Shown: piece after piece, positions 48,971-58,238 of the stretch
Layout of the letters: every line of letters starts with the position of its first letter
Numbering within the stretch: position 1 is the first letter of the stretch
Assembly: GCA_964501785.1 (NCBI GenBank)
Contig: CAZCUD010000012.1
Coordinates: forward strand, 58,370 to 122,369
Direction: 5' to 3'
DNA from: DATBSK01 sp964501785
GTDB taxonomy: Bacteria; Actinomycetota; Acidimicrobiia; IMCC26256; PALSA-555
DNA length: 64,000 nucleotides
Position numbers and translations under genes: made by a program
The notes under the pieces: generated by a model
What the model was told of the DNA's origin: nothing
The model's input: only the letters and a program-made list of their open reading frames with translations
Databases searched by the model: none

Positions 48971-49846
48971 TCATGCCGTCACCGGAGCGCTCGGCACTCG
49001 GACGTCGACGTAGGTGACCGGAGCGCCGGCCAGGCTCGTGAGCACCGCGTCGGCCGCACGGGCCTTCTCCTCGAGCCGATCGACGCTCCCGAGTCGGATC
49101 TCGGGGCCGTCGACCACGAGCAGCGCGGCTTGTCCGTCCTCGACCATCACCCGGGCGATGCGTCCCGCCAGCGGGCCGAGCGCGGCAGCCACCCGGGCCG
49201 CGGCGCGCGGGGTGATCGCCTCACCGGGGTCGAGGTCGGCCACGTCCGTGACGAGGGCGGTGAGCCCGACGGGCACAGCCGACTCGACGGCGACCACCGT
49301 CCCGGTCGGATCGACGACGGCGAACGTGCCGTCGGTTCGGGGCACGTAGGCCACCGGCGCCCGACTCCGGACCCGGATCGCGACCGTGCCTGGCAGCTCG
49401 CGCGCCACGTCCGCGTCGGCGACCCAGGGCAGCTCCTCGATCCGCTCGGCCGCGGCATCGGTGTCGACGAGCAGCAGGGCGTCGCCCCGTGCGACCTCGA
49501 TCGACTCCCGGACCTCGTCGGACCGGGGCCCGGCGCCGCGGATCGTCACCCGGTCGACGTCGAGCAGCGGCGACAGGACGATGCCCCCGGCGCCGAACGC
49601 CGCGCCGAAGACGACCACGACGATCACCAGGCGCCGGAGGCGACGACGGCCGGCGCTGCGGGTGACCTGGATCCGACGCTCGCGCATCCGGGGATGCGGA
49701 GCCGGCGTGCCGGCCGGTCGCACCGACCGACCCGACCGCTTCGACGGCGCGCGCGACGCTGGCACGCGCTTCGCCGGCGGGCGGGTCGAGCGTCGCCGAT
49801 CGCGCGCCGGCGTCGTGGTGCGGCGTCGCCGCGGGGGCGCGCTCAC
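48971..49846 (-). CDS. ftsQ: Cell division protein FtsQ
   Basis: 291 residues. A long Arg/Pro/Thr-rich cytoplasmic N-terminus (~70 residues), one membrane helix (LRRLVIVVVVFGAAFGAGGIV), then POTRA (VDRVTIRGAGPRSDEVRESI) and beta domains outside (LPWVADADVARELPGTVAIR). Bitopic divisome protein. GTG start overlaps murB by 4 bases. Confidence 0.94.
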   Translation of the reverse strand: MSAPPRRRRTTTPARDRRRSTRPPAKRVPASRAPSKRSGRSVRPAGTPAPHPRMRERRIQVTRSAGRRRLRRLVIVVVVFGAAFGAGGIVLSPLLDVDRVTIRGAGPRSDEVRESIEVARGDALLLVDTDAAAERIEELPWVADADVARELPGTVAIRVRSRAPVAYVPRTDGTFAVVDPTGTVVAVESAVPVGLTALVTDVADLDPGEAITPRAAARVAAALGPLAGRIARVMVEDGQAALLVVDGPEIRLGSVDRLEEKARAADAVLTSLAGAPVTYVDVRVPSAPVTA

Positions 49847-50766
49847 TCGAACCCCACCATCTGCAGCTCCGGGCGCAGGCACGTCCCCGAGTGCTCGTGC
49901 ACCCGTCGCTGCACCTCGAGGACCAGCGCATGGACGTCGCTCGCGGTCGCGCCGGGTCCAGCCTGGAAGAAGTTGGCGTGCTTTTGCGACACCGACGCTC
50001 CACCGACCCGCAGCCCCTTGAGGCCGGCGGCGTCGATGAGCCGCCCGGCCGAGTCGCCGGCCGGGTTCCGGAACACCGAGCCCGCGTTGGCCCCGCCGGG
50101 CTGGTGCTCACGCCGCCAGCGGACGATCTCCTCGATGCGGAGGGCGCACGCGTCGGGCGCCGCGTGCGCGCCCGCGAGCTCGGCCCGGGCGACGACCTCG
50201 GTCGCTCCGACGGACGAGTGCCGGTACCCGAGGTCGAGCGAGTCGGCTGCGCGCTCGCGGACCTCGGGCCCTCGGGCGAGATCGACGGTCCACGCCCGTC
50301 GGAGCACGTCGCGCGTCTCGCGGCCGTGCCCGCCCGCGTTCATCCGCACCGCGCCCCCGACCGAGCCGGGGATGCCCACGAAGAACTCGAGCCCGCCGAC
50401 GCCCGCGGCCGCGGCCTGACGAGCCAGCACCGGGAGCGGCACCGCGCCACCGGCCGTCACCCGCGCCGCGTCGACGTCGACGTCGAGCCGCTCGAAGTCG
50501 CCCGCGAGCACGACGCCGAGCCCGGGGAACCCCGAATCGGCCACGAGCAGGTTCGACCCACGCCCGACCACGAGCACCGGGACCGGATCGTCCTCGGCCG
50601 CGACGCTCTCGGCCAGCGCGGCGAGGTCGGCCTCGCGCTCGAGACGCGCGACGATCGCCACCGGCCCGCCGAGCCGGTAGGTGGTGAGCTCCGCGACGGG
50701 TTGGCGCCTCGTGACGCGACCGGGCAGGCGCGCCTCCAGGGTCGTGGCCAGAGCATCGAGCGTCAC
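49843..50766 (-). CDS. murB: UDP-N-acetylenolpyruvoylglucosamine reductase
   Basis: 307 residues, FAD enzyme making UDP-MurNAc. FAD motifs VLVVGRGSNLLVADSGFPG and GGLEFFVGIPGSVGGAVRMN, and the C-terminal ANAGSVFRNPAGDSAGRLID with the catalytic Ser in AGSVF. GTG 50766 overlaps the murC stop by 4 bases. Confidence 0.97.
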   Translation of the reverse strand: MTLDALATTLEARLPGRVTRRQPVAELTTYRLGGPVAIVARLEREADLAALAESVAAEDDPVPVLVVGRGSNLLVADSGFPGLGVVLAGDFERLDVDVDAARVTAGGAVPLPVLARQAAAAGVGGLEFFVGIPGSVGGAVRMNAGGHGRETRDVLRRAWTVDLARGPEVRERAADSLDLGYRHSSVGATEVVARAELAGAHAAPDACALRIEEIVRWRREHQPGGANAGSVFRNPAGDSAGRLIDAAGLKGLRVGGASVSQKHANFFQAGPGATASDVHALVLEVQRRVHEHSGTCLRPELQMVGFE

Positions 50767-52175
50767 GGCCCCGCTCCGGCGTCTGCGTCGGCGGCGAGCC
50801 ACTCGTCGGGAACGGTCGTGAGGTCGCCGGCGCCGAGGGTGAGGACGAGGTCTCCCGGACGGGCGAGCCCGAGCGCGTGGGAGACGACGTCGGCGCGCCT
50901 CGGCAGGTACGTCACCGCGGTCGAGGGGTGTGCGTCGAGCACGGCCTGGAGCACCAGCCGTCCGGACACTCCGGGTTGCGGAGCCTCCCCGGCGGCATAC
51001 ACGTCGGTGAGGACGACCGTGTCGGCCTGGACGAACGCGTCCGCGAAGTCGCGCCACAGGCGGGCCGTGCGTGTGTACCGGTGCGGTTGGAACACGGCGA
51101 CGACGTGACGCCAGTCCCCTTCGCGCGCGGCGTCGAGCGCAGCGGCGACCTCGGTGGGGAGGTGTGCGTAGTCGTCGACCAGCGTCACGCCTCCCACCTC
51201 GCCGCGGAACTGGAAGCGGCGCGCGACGCCACCGAAGCCGCGCAGCGCCCGCGCGACCGCGTCGAACGGGGCGCCCAGCTCGACGGCGACGGCCACGGCG
51301 CCGGCCGCGTTGAGCGCGTTGTGGCGACCGGGCACCGGGAGCTCGATCGTGCCCAGCGCCTCGGTCGACCCGACGAGCTCGAAGCGACTTCCGTCGCGAG
51401 AGCCCTGATACCCGTCGATGCGGTAGTCCGCCTCCGGGTGCCAGCCATAGGTGCGCGTGCCGTGGACCTCCGCCGCGATGCGCGCTGCGATCTCGTCGTC
51501 GGCGCACACGACACGGACGCCCGGGACCCGGGCGAGGAAGTCCTCGAACGCTCCGACGAGCGGCTCGAACCCGCCGTAGTGATCGAGGTGGTCGGGCTCG
51601 ACGTTGGTCACGATCGCGGCCTCGGGCTCCAGCACGAGGAAGGTGCCGTCGCTCTCGTCCGCCTCGACGACGAGCCACTCCCCCTCGTCGTACGCGGCGT
51701 TGGTGCCCACCTCGTTGAGGTCGCCGCCGATCACGAAGCTGGGCTGCCAGCCCGCGGCGCGCAGGCCGAGTGCCAGCATCGACGAGACGGTGGTCTTGCC
51801 GTGGCTGCCCGCGACCGCGATCGCTCGGCGCGTCGCGACGAGCGCCCGGAGCGCCTCGGCCCTGCGGAGCACCGGCACGTCCCGGGCCGCCGCCGCGACG
51901 ACCTCGGGGTTGGATGCGGGGATCGCGGTGGACACGACGACCGCGTCCACACCCTCGGGGAGGTGCTCGGCCGCGTGGCCGACCTGCGTCCCCACGCCGA
52001 GCAACGACAGCCGCTGCAGCGTCGGAGAGTCCCGGAGGTCGGTTCCGGTGACCCGGTGCCCCATGCGCACCAGGACCGTCGCGATCGCGCTCATGCCCGC
52101 GCCGCCGATCCCCACGATGTGGATCGCACGTGGCGAGCTCAGATCGAGTCGATCGCGCTCGGAGGTTCCCGCCAT
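50763..52175 (-). CDS. murC: UDP-N-acetylmuramate-L-alanine ligase
   Basis: 470 residues. Mur ligase with HIVGIGGAGMSAIA, P-loop VAGSHGKTTVSSML, VEADESDGTF, TNVEPDHLDHYG and VDDYAHLPTEV. Adds L-Ala to UDP-MurNAc. ATG 52175, directly preceded by GTG 52178 that overlaps the murG stop as GTGA; either could be used. Confidence 0.97.
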   Translation of the reverse strand: MAGTSERDRLDLSSPRAIHIVGIGGAGMSAIATVLVRMGHRVTGTDLRDSPTLQRLSLLGVGTQVGHAAEHLPEGVDAVVVSTAIPASNPEVVAAAARDVPVLRRAEALRALVATRRAIAVAGSHGKTTVSSMLALGLRAAGWQPSFVIGGDLNEVGTNAAYDEGEWLVVEADESDGTFLVLEPEAAIVTNVEPDHLDHYGGFEPLVGAFEDFLARVPGVRVVCADDEIAARIAAEVHGTRTYGWHPEADYRIDGYQGSRDGSRFELVGSTEALGTIELPVPGRHNALNAAGAVAVAVELGAPFDAVARALRGFGGVARRFQFRGEVGGVTLVDDYAHLPTEVAAALDAAREGDWRHVVAVFQPHRYTRTARLWRDFADAFVQADTVVLTDVYAAGEAPQPGVSGRLVLQAVLDAHPSTAVTYLPRRADVVSHALGLARPGDLVLTLGAGDLTTVPDEWLAADADAGAGP

Positions 52176-53293
52176 CACGCGACCTCCGCGCGACGAGTCG
52201 CAGGTCGAGCGCTCGCCTCGACGAGATCGGCGACGCGCGCGGCAGCGTCGGGATGCCCGAGGGTACGGGCCGCGGCTCCCATCGTGCGCAGTCGTGACGG
52301 TTCGCCGAGCAGCGCGGTGAGCTCGTGGTCGAGGCGCGCGCCGTCGAGCTCGGCATCCGGCACGAGCACCCCGGCGCCCGCACTCGCCAACGCCTCCGCG
52401 TTGCGGGTCTGGTGGTCTGCCGGAGCGCCCGGGAGCGGGACCAGGATCGCAGGCGTCCCGGTCACGGCCAGCTCGGCACACGTCACCGCTCCGGCCCGGC
52501 AGACGAAGACCGAAGCGCGCCGATAGGCGGCGGGCATGTCGTCCTCGTAGGCGACGAGGTCGTACTCGAGGACGTCGGACTCGTGACGGACCGCTGCGAG
52601 TCGGGCGGCGACCTCTTCGTGGTTGCGCCGACCCGCGACGTGACGCAGCACGACGTCGCTCCGATCCCTCCAACGTGCGTAGAGGTCGAGCGCAGCCTCG
52701 TTGAGAGAGCGGGCACCCAGGCTGCCCCCGGTCACGACGACGAGGGGACGCCGGACGTCGGGTGCGCGGTCGACCGCGGCGATCTCGGCGCGGACCGGGT
52801 TGCCGGTCAAGGTCGCGTCGTGCAGCTCGGTGCCGGGGAGCGACACCGCGGCGCGGGCGCCCAGCCGGACGGCGACGCGGTTGACGATGCCGGGCGCCGC
52901 GTTCTGCTCGTGCACCACCGCCGGGACGCGCCGCACGCGAGCCGCGAGGACGCACGCGGCCGAGGCGTAGCCACCGACCCCGAGCACGACGCGGGGCGCA
53001 CGCTTCCCGACGATCCGGAACGCGCGGACGAACGCTCCACACCAGCCGACGACGGCACCGATGTTCTCGACGACGGCACGTGGCGAGAGGCTGCGCCGCA
53101 CGCCTCGGCCACCGAGGAGGTCGATCTCGAAGCCGGCCTCGGGCACGACCGACGCCTCGAGGCCGCGCCGGGCCCCGACGAAGCGGACGTCGCGGTGACC
53201 GCGCCGAACGAGCTCGTCGGCCACCGCGAGCGCCGGGTACACGTGCCCGCCGGTCCCGCCGCCGGTCACCAGGGCGAAGGCGCGGTCGGTCAT
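52175..53293 (-). CDS. murG: Lipid II synthase glycosyltransferase MurG
   Basis: 372 residues, GT28. TGGGTGGHVYPALAVADEL for lipid I binding, VLGVGGYASAACVLAA, HEQNAAPGIVNR, and nucleotide-sugar loops VVTGGSLGARSLNE and CRAGAVTCAELAVTGTPAIL. Adds GlcNAc to lipid I at the inner membrane face. ATG overlaps the ftsW stop by 4 bases. Confidence 0.97.
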   Translation of the reverse strand: MTDRAFALVTGGGTGGHVYPALAVADELVRRGHRDVRFVGARRGLEASVVPEAGFEIDLLGGRGVRRSLSPRAVVENIGAVVGWCGAFVRAFRIVGKRAPRVVLGVGGYASAACVLAARVRRVPAVVHEQNAAPGIVNRVAVRLGARAAVSLPGTELHDATLTGNPVRAEIAAVDRAPDVRRPLVVVTGGSLGARSLNEAALDLYARWRDRSDVVLRHVAGRRNHEEVAARLAAVRHESDVLEYDLVAYEDDMPAAYRRASVFVCRAGAVTCAELAVTGTPAILVPLPGAPADHQTRNAEALASAGAGVLVPDAELDGARLDHELTALLGEPSRLRTMGAAARTLGHPDAAARVADLVEASARPATRRAEVA

Positions 53294-54432
53294 CTCGACT
53301 GCCTCGCGATGTTGGCGAGGATGCCGGCGCCGATCATCGTGAACAGCAGTGACGAACCCCCGAAGGACACGAACGGGAGCGGGATCCCCGACACCGGGAG
53401 CATGCCGATCACGCCGCCGATGTTGACCGCAGCCTGCGCGACCACCCAGACGGTCACGCCCGTCGCGAGCAGCATGCCGAAGCGGTCGGGCGCGCGCATC
53501 GCCGTGCGGATGCCGAGGACCGCGAATGCGCAGAAGAGTCCGAGAACCGTGAGCGTGCCGATCAGACCGAGCTCCTCCCCGATCACGGCGAAGATGAAGT
53601 CGGTGTGCGCGTTGGGCAGGAAGAGCCACTTGGCCCGCCCCGCGCCGAGCCCGACGCCGTCGATGCCGCCGCTGCCCGTCGCGATCAGCGACTGCAGCAT
53701 CTGGTAGCCGGTGTTGGACGCGTCGCCCGACGGGTCGAGGAACGTCAGGACGCGCGCTCGCCGGTAGGGCGCGGCGACGGCGAGGATCGCGGCGAGGGCG
53801 ATGCCGCTGCCGGCGACCACGGCCAGGTGCCGGAAGCGCAGCCCGCCGGCGACCATCACGGTGCCGACGAGCACCGCCATGATGACGGCGGAGTCCAGGT
53901 CGGGCTCCAGGCAGACGAGCCCACCGAAGCCGACGACGACGAGGAGCAACGGGCGCAGCACCCGCCGCGGGTCGTCGATCTCTCGCGCGCGCCGGGCAAG
54001 CAGGTCGGCCGCGTAGAGCAGCAGGGCGAGCTTCGCGAGCTCGCTGGGCTGGAACCGCCACTGGCCCACGCCCAGCCAGCGCCGCGACCCCCCGACGTAG
54101 ATCCCGATCTGCGGGATGAGCACGATCGCGAGCAGGACGCCGCTGACGATCAGCAGCGGCACGACCGCCGTCGACCATCGGTGGTAGTCGAACCGCACGA
54201 CCAGCACGAAGGCGACGACGCTGATCGCGGTCCAGATCAGCTGGCGTACGAAGAAGTGCCACGCGTTGCCGTAGTCGGTGAGGGAGACCACCGACGACGC
54301 GGACAGGACCATGACGATGCCGATCACCACGAGGACGCCGATCGTCCCGAGGAGCAGCAGGTAGTGCGAGGGCGCACCGCCCATCGCACGGTCCGGCGTC
54401 TCTCCGCGGGTGCGGGTGCTCGTCACGCTCAC
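53290..54432 (-). CDS. ftsW: Peptidoglycan polymerase FtsW (SEDS family)
   Basis: 380 residues, about ten membrane helices. SEDS signatures RRWLGVGQWRFQPSELAKL, the conserved Asp region FLPNAHTDFIFAVIGEELG and IPLPFVSFGGSSLL. Works with the FtsI-type protein coded upstream. GTG start overlaps murD by 4 bases. Confidence 0.96.
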   Translation of the reverse strand: MSVTSTRTRGETPDRAMGGAPSHYLLLLGTIGVLVVIGIVMVLSASSVVSLTDYGNAWHFFVRQLIWTAISVVAFVLVVRFDYHRWSTAVVPLLIVSGVLLAIVLIPQIGIYVGGSRRWLGVGQWRFQPSELAKLALLLYAADLLARRAREIDDPRRVLRPLLLVVVGFGGLVCLEPDLDSAVIMAVLVGTVMVAGGLRFRHLAVVAGSGIALAAILAVAAPYRRARVLTFLDPSGDASNTGYQMLQSLIATGSGGIDGVGLGAGRAKWLFLPNAHTDFIFAVIGEELGLIGTLTVLGLFCAFAVLGIRTAMRAPDRFGMLLATGVTVWVVAQAAVNIGGVIGMLPVSGIPLPFVSFGGSSLLFTMIGAGILANIARQSR

Positions 54433-55793
54433 GGCTGCACCTCGACGAGCGCTCGCACCTCGGCCGCGAAGTCGTCCCCCCGTGCGGCGTACGACGGGTA
54501 CCAGTCGAACGACGCGCATCCCGGGCTCAGCAGCACCGTGTCGCCGCTCCGCGCGTGCTCGGCCGCGTGGTGCACCGCCTCGCGCATCGAGCCCGCCCGG
54601 ACGACGGGCACGAGACCGCTGAACGCGTCCTCCACCTCGCCGGCTGCGTCGCCGATCGCGACGACCGCGCACAGCTGCGGCACGAGGACGCGCAGCTCCG
54701 ACAGGTCGATGCCCTTGTTGCGACCGCCGGCGAGCAGGACGACGTCGTGCATCCCGCGCGTCGCGGCGATCGTGGCGTGGACGTTGGTCGCCTTGGAGTC
54801 GTCGATCCACCTGATCCCAGCCGACTCCGCGACGAGCTCCATGCGGTGGCGCAGGCCCTCGAAGCGCTCGAGGACCCGTCGCGCGGCCTCGTGGTCGGCA
54901 CCGACCTCGAGGGCGAGGGAGCTCGCCGCCAGCGCGTTGGCCAGGTCGACGGGTCGTCGTCGCGGGAGCGCGGCGACGGGCGCGACCTCCAGACCGTCGG
55001 GAGCGACGATCACCGGCCCGGACACGGTGTCGACGATGCGCGCGCCGTGCGCGGCACCCGGCGCGATCGAGAACGGGATGCTGCGGCCGGGCGCCTCGGC
55101 CGCCAGCCCGGCGACCACCGGGTCGTCCGCGTTGAAGACGAGGGCGTCGTCGGGGCGCTGGCGGAGGAAGACCCGGGCCTTCGCTCGCGCGTAGGCGTCG
55201 AACGTCCGGTGCCAGTCGAGGTGATCGCTGCCGAGGTTGAGGAGTGCCGCGGCATGCGGAGCCAGCTCGTCGGTGAAGGCGAGCTGGAACGAGGAGACCT
55301 CCGCGACGACGACGTCGACGTCGTCGTCGACCGCGTCGATGAGCGGCCGCCCGATGTTGCCCGCCGGAGTGGCCACGACGCCCGCCTCGGCGAGGATCTC
55401 GGCGGTCAGCGTCGTGACGGTCGTCTTGCCGTTGGTGCCCGTGACGGCGACGAGCGTCGGACGGCCGCGACGCGCGGCGATCTCGCCCGCGAGATCGACC
55501 TCGGAGCGCACCGGCACGCCGCGCCGGCGCGCCGCGACGATGGCCGGGTGGCGCTCCGGAACGCCGGGGCTGGGCACGACGAGGTCCGCGCCGGTCGCGA
55601 GGTCCGCGGCGCGGTTCGACTCGGGCGCTGCGACGACCTCGGCCCCCAGGCTGCGCGCCTCGGCGGCGCGCGTCGACCACGCCTCGCCCTCCGGGTGGTC
55701 GTCGAGCACCACGACCGAGTCACCGAGCGCGACGCGGTGACGGACCACCGCGGCACCCGTGACCGCGAGCCCGACGACCAGGACGCGGGCCAT
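54429..55793 (-). CDS. murD: UDP-N-acetylmuramoylalanine-D-glutamate ligase
   Basis: 454 residues. Rossmann start VLVVGLAVTGAAVVRH, P-loop VTGTNGKTTVTTLT, VAEVSSFQLAF, SDHLDWHRTFDAYARAKARV and DDSKATNVHATIA. Adds D-Glu. ATG 55793, 16 bases after mraY. Confidence 0.97.
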   Translation of the reverse strand: MARVLVVGLAVTGAAVVRHRVALGDSVVVLDDHPEGEAWSTRAAEARSLGAEVVAAPESNRAADLATGADLVVPSPGVPERHPAIVAARRRGVPVRSEVDLAGEIAARRGRPTLVAVTGTNGKTTVTTLTAEILAEAGVVATPAGNIGRPLIDAVDDDVDVVVAEVSSFQLAFTDELAPHAAALLNLGSDHLDWHRTFDAYARAKARVFLRQRPDDALVFNADDPVVAGLAAEAPGRSIPFSIAPGAAHGARIVDTVSGPVIVAPDGLEVAPVAALPRRRPVDLANALAASSLALEVGADHEAARRVLERFEGLRHRMELVAESAGIRWIDDSKATNVHATIAATRGMHDVVLLAGGRNKGIDLSELRVLVPQLCAVVAIGDAAGEVEDAFSGLVPVVRAGSMREAVHHAAEHARSGDTVLLSPGCASFDWYPSYAARGDDFAAEVRALVEVQP

Positions 55794-55809
55794 CAGGCCA
55801 CCCTCGCCA

Positions 55810-56856
55810 TCAGTCCAACGCTCCCGGGATGTTGATGAAGTCGGCGTAGAAGAGCCCGATCCCGAGCGCGACGCAGGCGCCCGCGAAGATCCAGAACCGC
55901 ACGATGACGGTGAACTCGGGCCAGCCGACCACCTCGAAGTGGTGATGGATCGGCGCCATCCGCAGCACCCGGCGACCGAACCCTCGGAACGAGATGACCT
56001 GCGCGATCACGCTCAGCGTCTCGATCACGTAGAGACCGCCGAGGATGGGCAGCAGCAGGATCGTGTTCGAGAGCAGCGCGAAGCCGGCGATCGCCCCACC
56101 GATCGCGAGCGAGCCGGTGTCGCCCATGAAGATCCTCGCCGGCGCGGCGTTCCACCAGAGGAACCCGCCGCACGCGCCCGTGAACGCGCCCGCGACCACC
56201 GCCAGGTCGTTGGCCGACGCGGCCTCGACGCCGTAGACCACGGGATGCCGGAACTGCCAGAAGCAGATGACCGTGAACGCCGCGAACACGAACGTCGCCG
56301 AACCGGCGGCGAGACCGTCCATGCCGTCGGTGATGTTGACCGCGTTCGACGAGCCGTACACCACGACGACGGCGAGCGCGAACCAGAGCCAGGTGCCGAG
56401 CTCGAGGTCGAGGATGCGGGTGAACGACAGCGTGGTCGAGGCGTCCACCCAGTGCAGTGCGAGGAGCGCGAAGCCCGACGCGACGACGAGCTGTCCCCCG
56501 GTCTTGCCGCGCTTGCGCAGACCCATGTTCCGGCCCCGGCGCACCGCGAGGTAGTCGTCGAGGAACCCGACGATCGCCAGCCCGATCACGAGGAACATCA
56601 GCGTGAGCCCGGTCCGAGCGAACTTGAGCTGCTCCGTGCGGACGTGCGCGACGAGGTAGCCGAGCACGACGCCCGACACGATCGCGATCCCGCCCATCGT
56701 CGGCGTGCCGGCCTTCCCTGCATGCGGGTGGGTGAACGGCCCGTCGTCGCGGATCAGCTGGCCGATCCCGCGGTTGCGCAGCACGCGGATGAGGATCGGC
56801 GTGCCGAGCACGGTGACGGCGAAGGCGACGCTGCCGGCGATGAGCAGGGCGATCAT
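55810..56856 (-). CDS. mraY: Phospho-N-acetylmuramoyl-pentapeptide transferase
   Basis: 348 residues, about ten helices. KAGTPTMGGIAIVSG, GFLDDYLAVRR (DD), NAVNITDGMDGLAAG, FMGDTGSLAIGGAIAG and the HHHFE motif in APIHHHFEVVGW. Makes lipid I. ATG overlaps the murF stop by 4 bases. Confidence 0.98.
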   Translation of the reverse strand: MIALLIAGSVAFAVTVLGTPILIRVLRNRGIGQLIRDDGPFTHPHAGKAGTPTMGGIAIVSGVVLGYLVAHVRTEQLKFARTGLTLMFLVIGLAIVGFLDDYLAVRRGRNMGLRKRGKTGGQLVVASGFALLALHWVDASTTLSFTRILDLELGTWLWFALAVVVVYGSSNAVNITDGMDGLAAGSATFVFAAFTVICFWQFRHPVVYGVEAASANDLAVVAGAFTGACGGFLWWNAAPARIFMGDTGSLAIGGAIAGFALLSNTILLLPILGGLYVIETLSVIAQVISFRGFGRRVLRMAPIHHHFEVVGWPEFTVIVRFWIFAGACVALGIGLFYADFINIPGALD

Positions 56857-58238
56857 CGGGGCTCCTCCGAGAGCCGATCGTCGGAGAGCAGATCGTCGGC
56901 GACGCGCTCGAGCCCCACGGCCCGACTCGCCTTCACGAGCACCGCGTCGCCGGGGCGCAGGAGCTCGCGCAGCAGCAGGGTGGCGTCGTCGACGTCGTCG
57001 ACGTGGCGCAGCTCGGGGCCCGCCCCGGCGACGCCCTCGGCGAGGGCGGGCACGCGCACCGCGATGACGATGTCGATGCCCCACTCGGCCGTCAGCGCGC
57101 CGATGGCTCGGTGCTCGGCCACACCGGCGTCGCCGAGCTCGAGCATCTCGCCGAGCACGGCGACCCGTCGCCCCGAGACCGAGAGCCGCGCGAGCGACCG
57201 CACGGCCGCCGCGGCGGACGTCGGGCTCGAGTTGTAGGCGTCGTTGATGACGACGATGCCGGTCGTCGTCCGCACCAGCTCCATGCGCAGACCCGCGGTC
57301 GTCGCCCCCGAGATGCCGGCCGCGACCGCATCGAACGGCGCGCCCAGGGACAGCGCGACCGTGGCGGCCATCGCCGCGTTCTCGACCTGGTGCTCACCCC
57401 GCAGTCCGACGGTGATCGACCCGGCACCCCACGGGGTCGCGAGCCGACAGCGGGGGCGAAGCTCGTCGTCGAGGCTCACGTCCGAGATCACGACGTCGGC
57501 GGTCGGCTTCGTGCCGACCGACACCACTGGCGCGCTCGACCGCGCGGCGAGGCCCGCGAACGAGTCGCAGTCGGCGTTGAGCACGGCGAGCCCGTCGGCG
57601 GGCAGCGCATCGACGAGCTCGCCCTTGACGCGCGCGATCCCCTCACGCCCTCCCAGGTGCTCCGCGTGCGCCATGCCGACGTGGGTGATCACCCCGATCC
57701 GCGGCCGGGCGAGATCGGTCAGCTGTGTGATGTTCCCCTCGAAGCGCGCGCCCATCTCGGTGACGAGCACGTCTGTGTCCTCGTTGGCGCCGAGCAGCGT
57801 CAGCGGGAGCCCTGCTTCGTTGTTGAACGATGCGGGGCTCGCGTGCACCCGGCAGGTTGCAGCCAACGCGGCCGCGGTCAGGTCCTTCGTCGCCGTCTTG
57901 CCCGCCGAGCCGGTGATGCCGACGACCGTCGCGTCGACCAGGCGGCGGCGGGCCGTGCGAGCACAGTCGGCGAGCGCAGTCATCGGGTGATCGACCTCGA
58001 CGAGCGGCCGCGCCGAGACCGCGGACGGGCCTCGGTGATCGACGACCGCGACGGCGGCGCCGCGGGCGAACGCGTCCTCGACGAAGTCGAGGCCGTCGCG
58101 CTCGCCCTCGAGCGCGAAGAAGCACCCACCGGGCTCGAGGATCCGGGAGTCGATCGCGTACGACGACGCCTCGACGTCACCCGGCCCGTGCACGACGCCC
58201 CGGCTGGCCACGGCGAGCTCGTCGGCGGTCAGCCGCAC
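56853..58238 (-). CDS. murF: UDP-MurNAc-tripeptide-D-alanyl-D-alanine ligase
   Basis: 461 residues. DSRILEPGGCFFALEGERDG, P-loop VVGITGSAGKTATKDL, SFNNEAGLPLTLL, TEMGARFEGNI and INDAYNSSPTSAAAAV. Adds D-Ala-D-Ala. GTG 58238 overlaps the end of murE by 10 bases. Confidence 0.97.
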   Translation of the reverse strand: MRLTADELAVASRGVVHGPGDVEASSYAIDSRILEPGGCFFALEGERDGLDFVEDAFARGAAVAVVDHRGPSAVSARPLVEVDHPMTALADCARTARRRLVDATVVGITGSAGKTATKDLTAAALAATCRVHASPASFNNEAGLPLTLLGANEDTDVLVTEMGARFEGNITQLTDLARPRIGVITHVGMAHAEHLGGREGIARVKGELVDALPADGLAVLNADCDSFAGLAARSSAPVVSVGTKPTADVVISDVSLDDELRPRCRLATPWGAGSITVGLRGEHQVENAAMAATVALSLGAPFDAVAAGISGATTAGLRMELVRTTTGIVVINDAYNSSPTSAAAAVRSLARLSVSGRRVAVLGEMLELGDAGVAEHRAIGALTAEWGIDIVIAVRVPALAEGVAGAGPELRHVDDVDDATLLLRELLRPGDAVLVKASRAVGLERVADDLLSDDRLSEEPR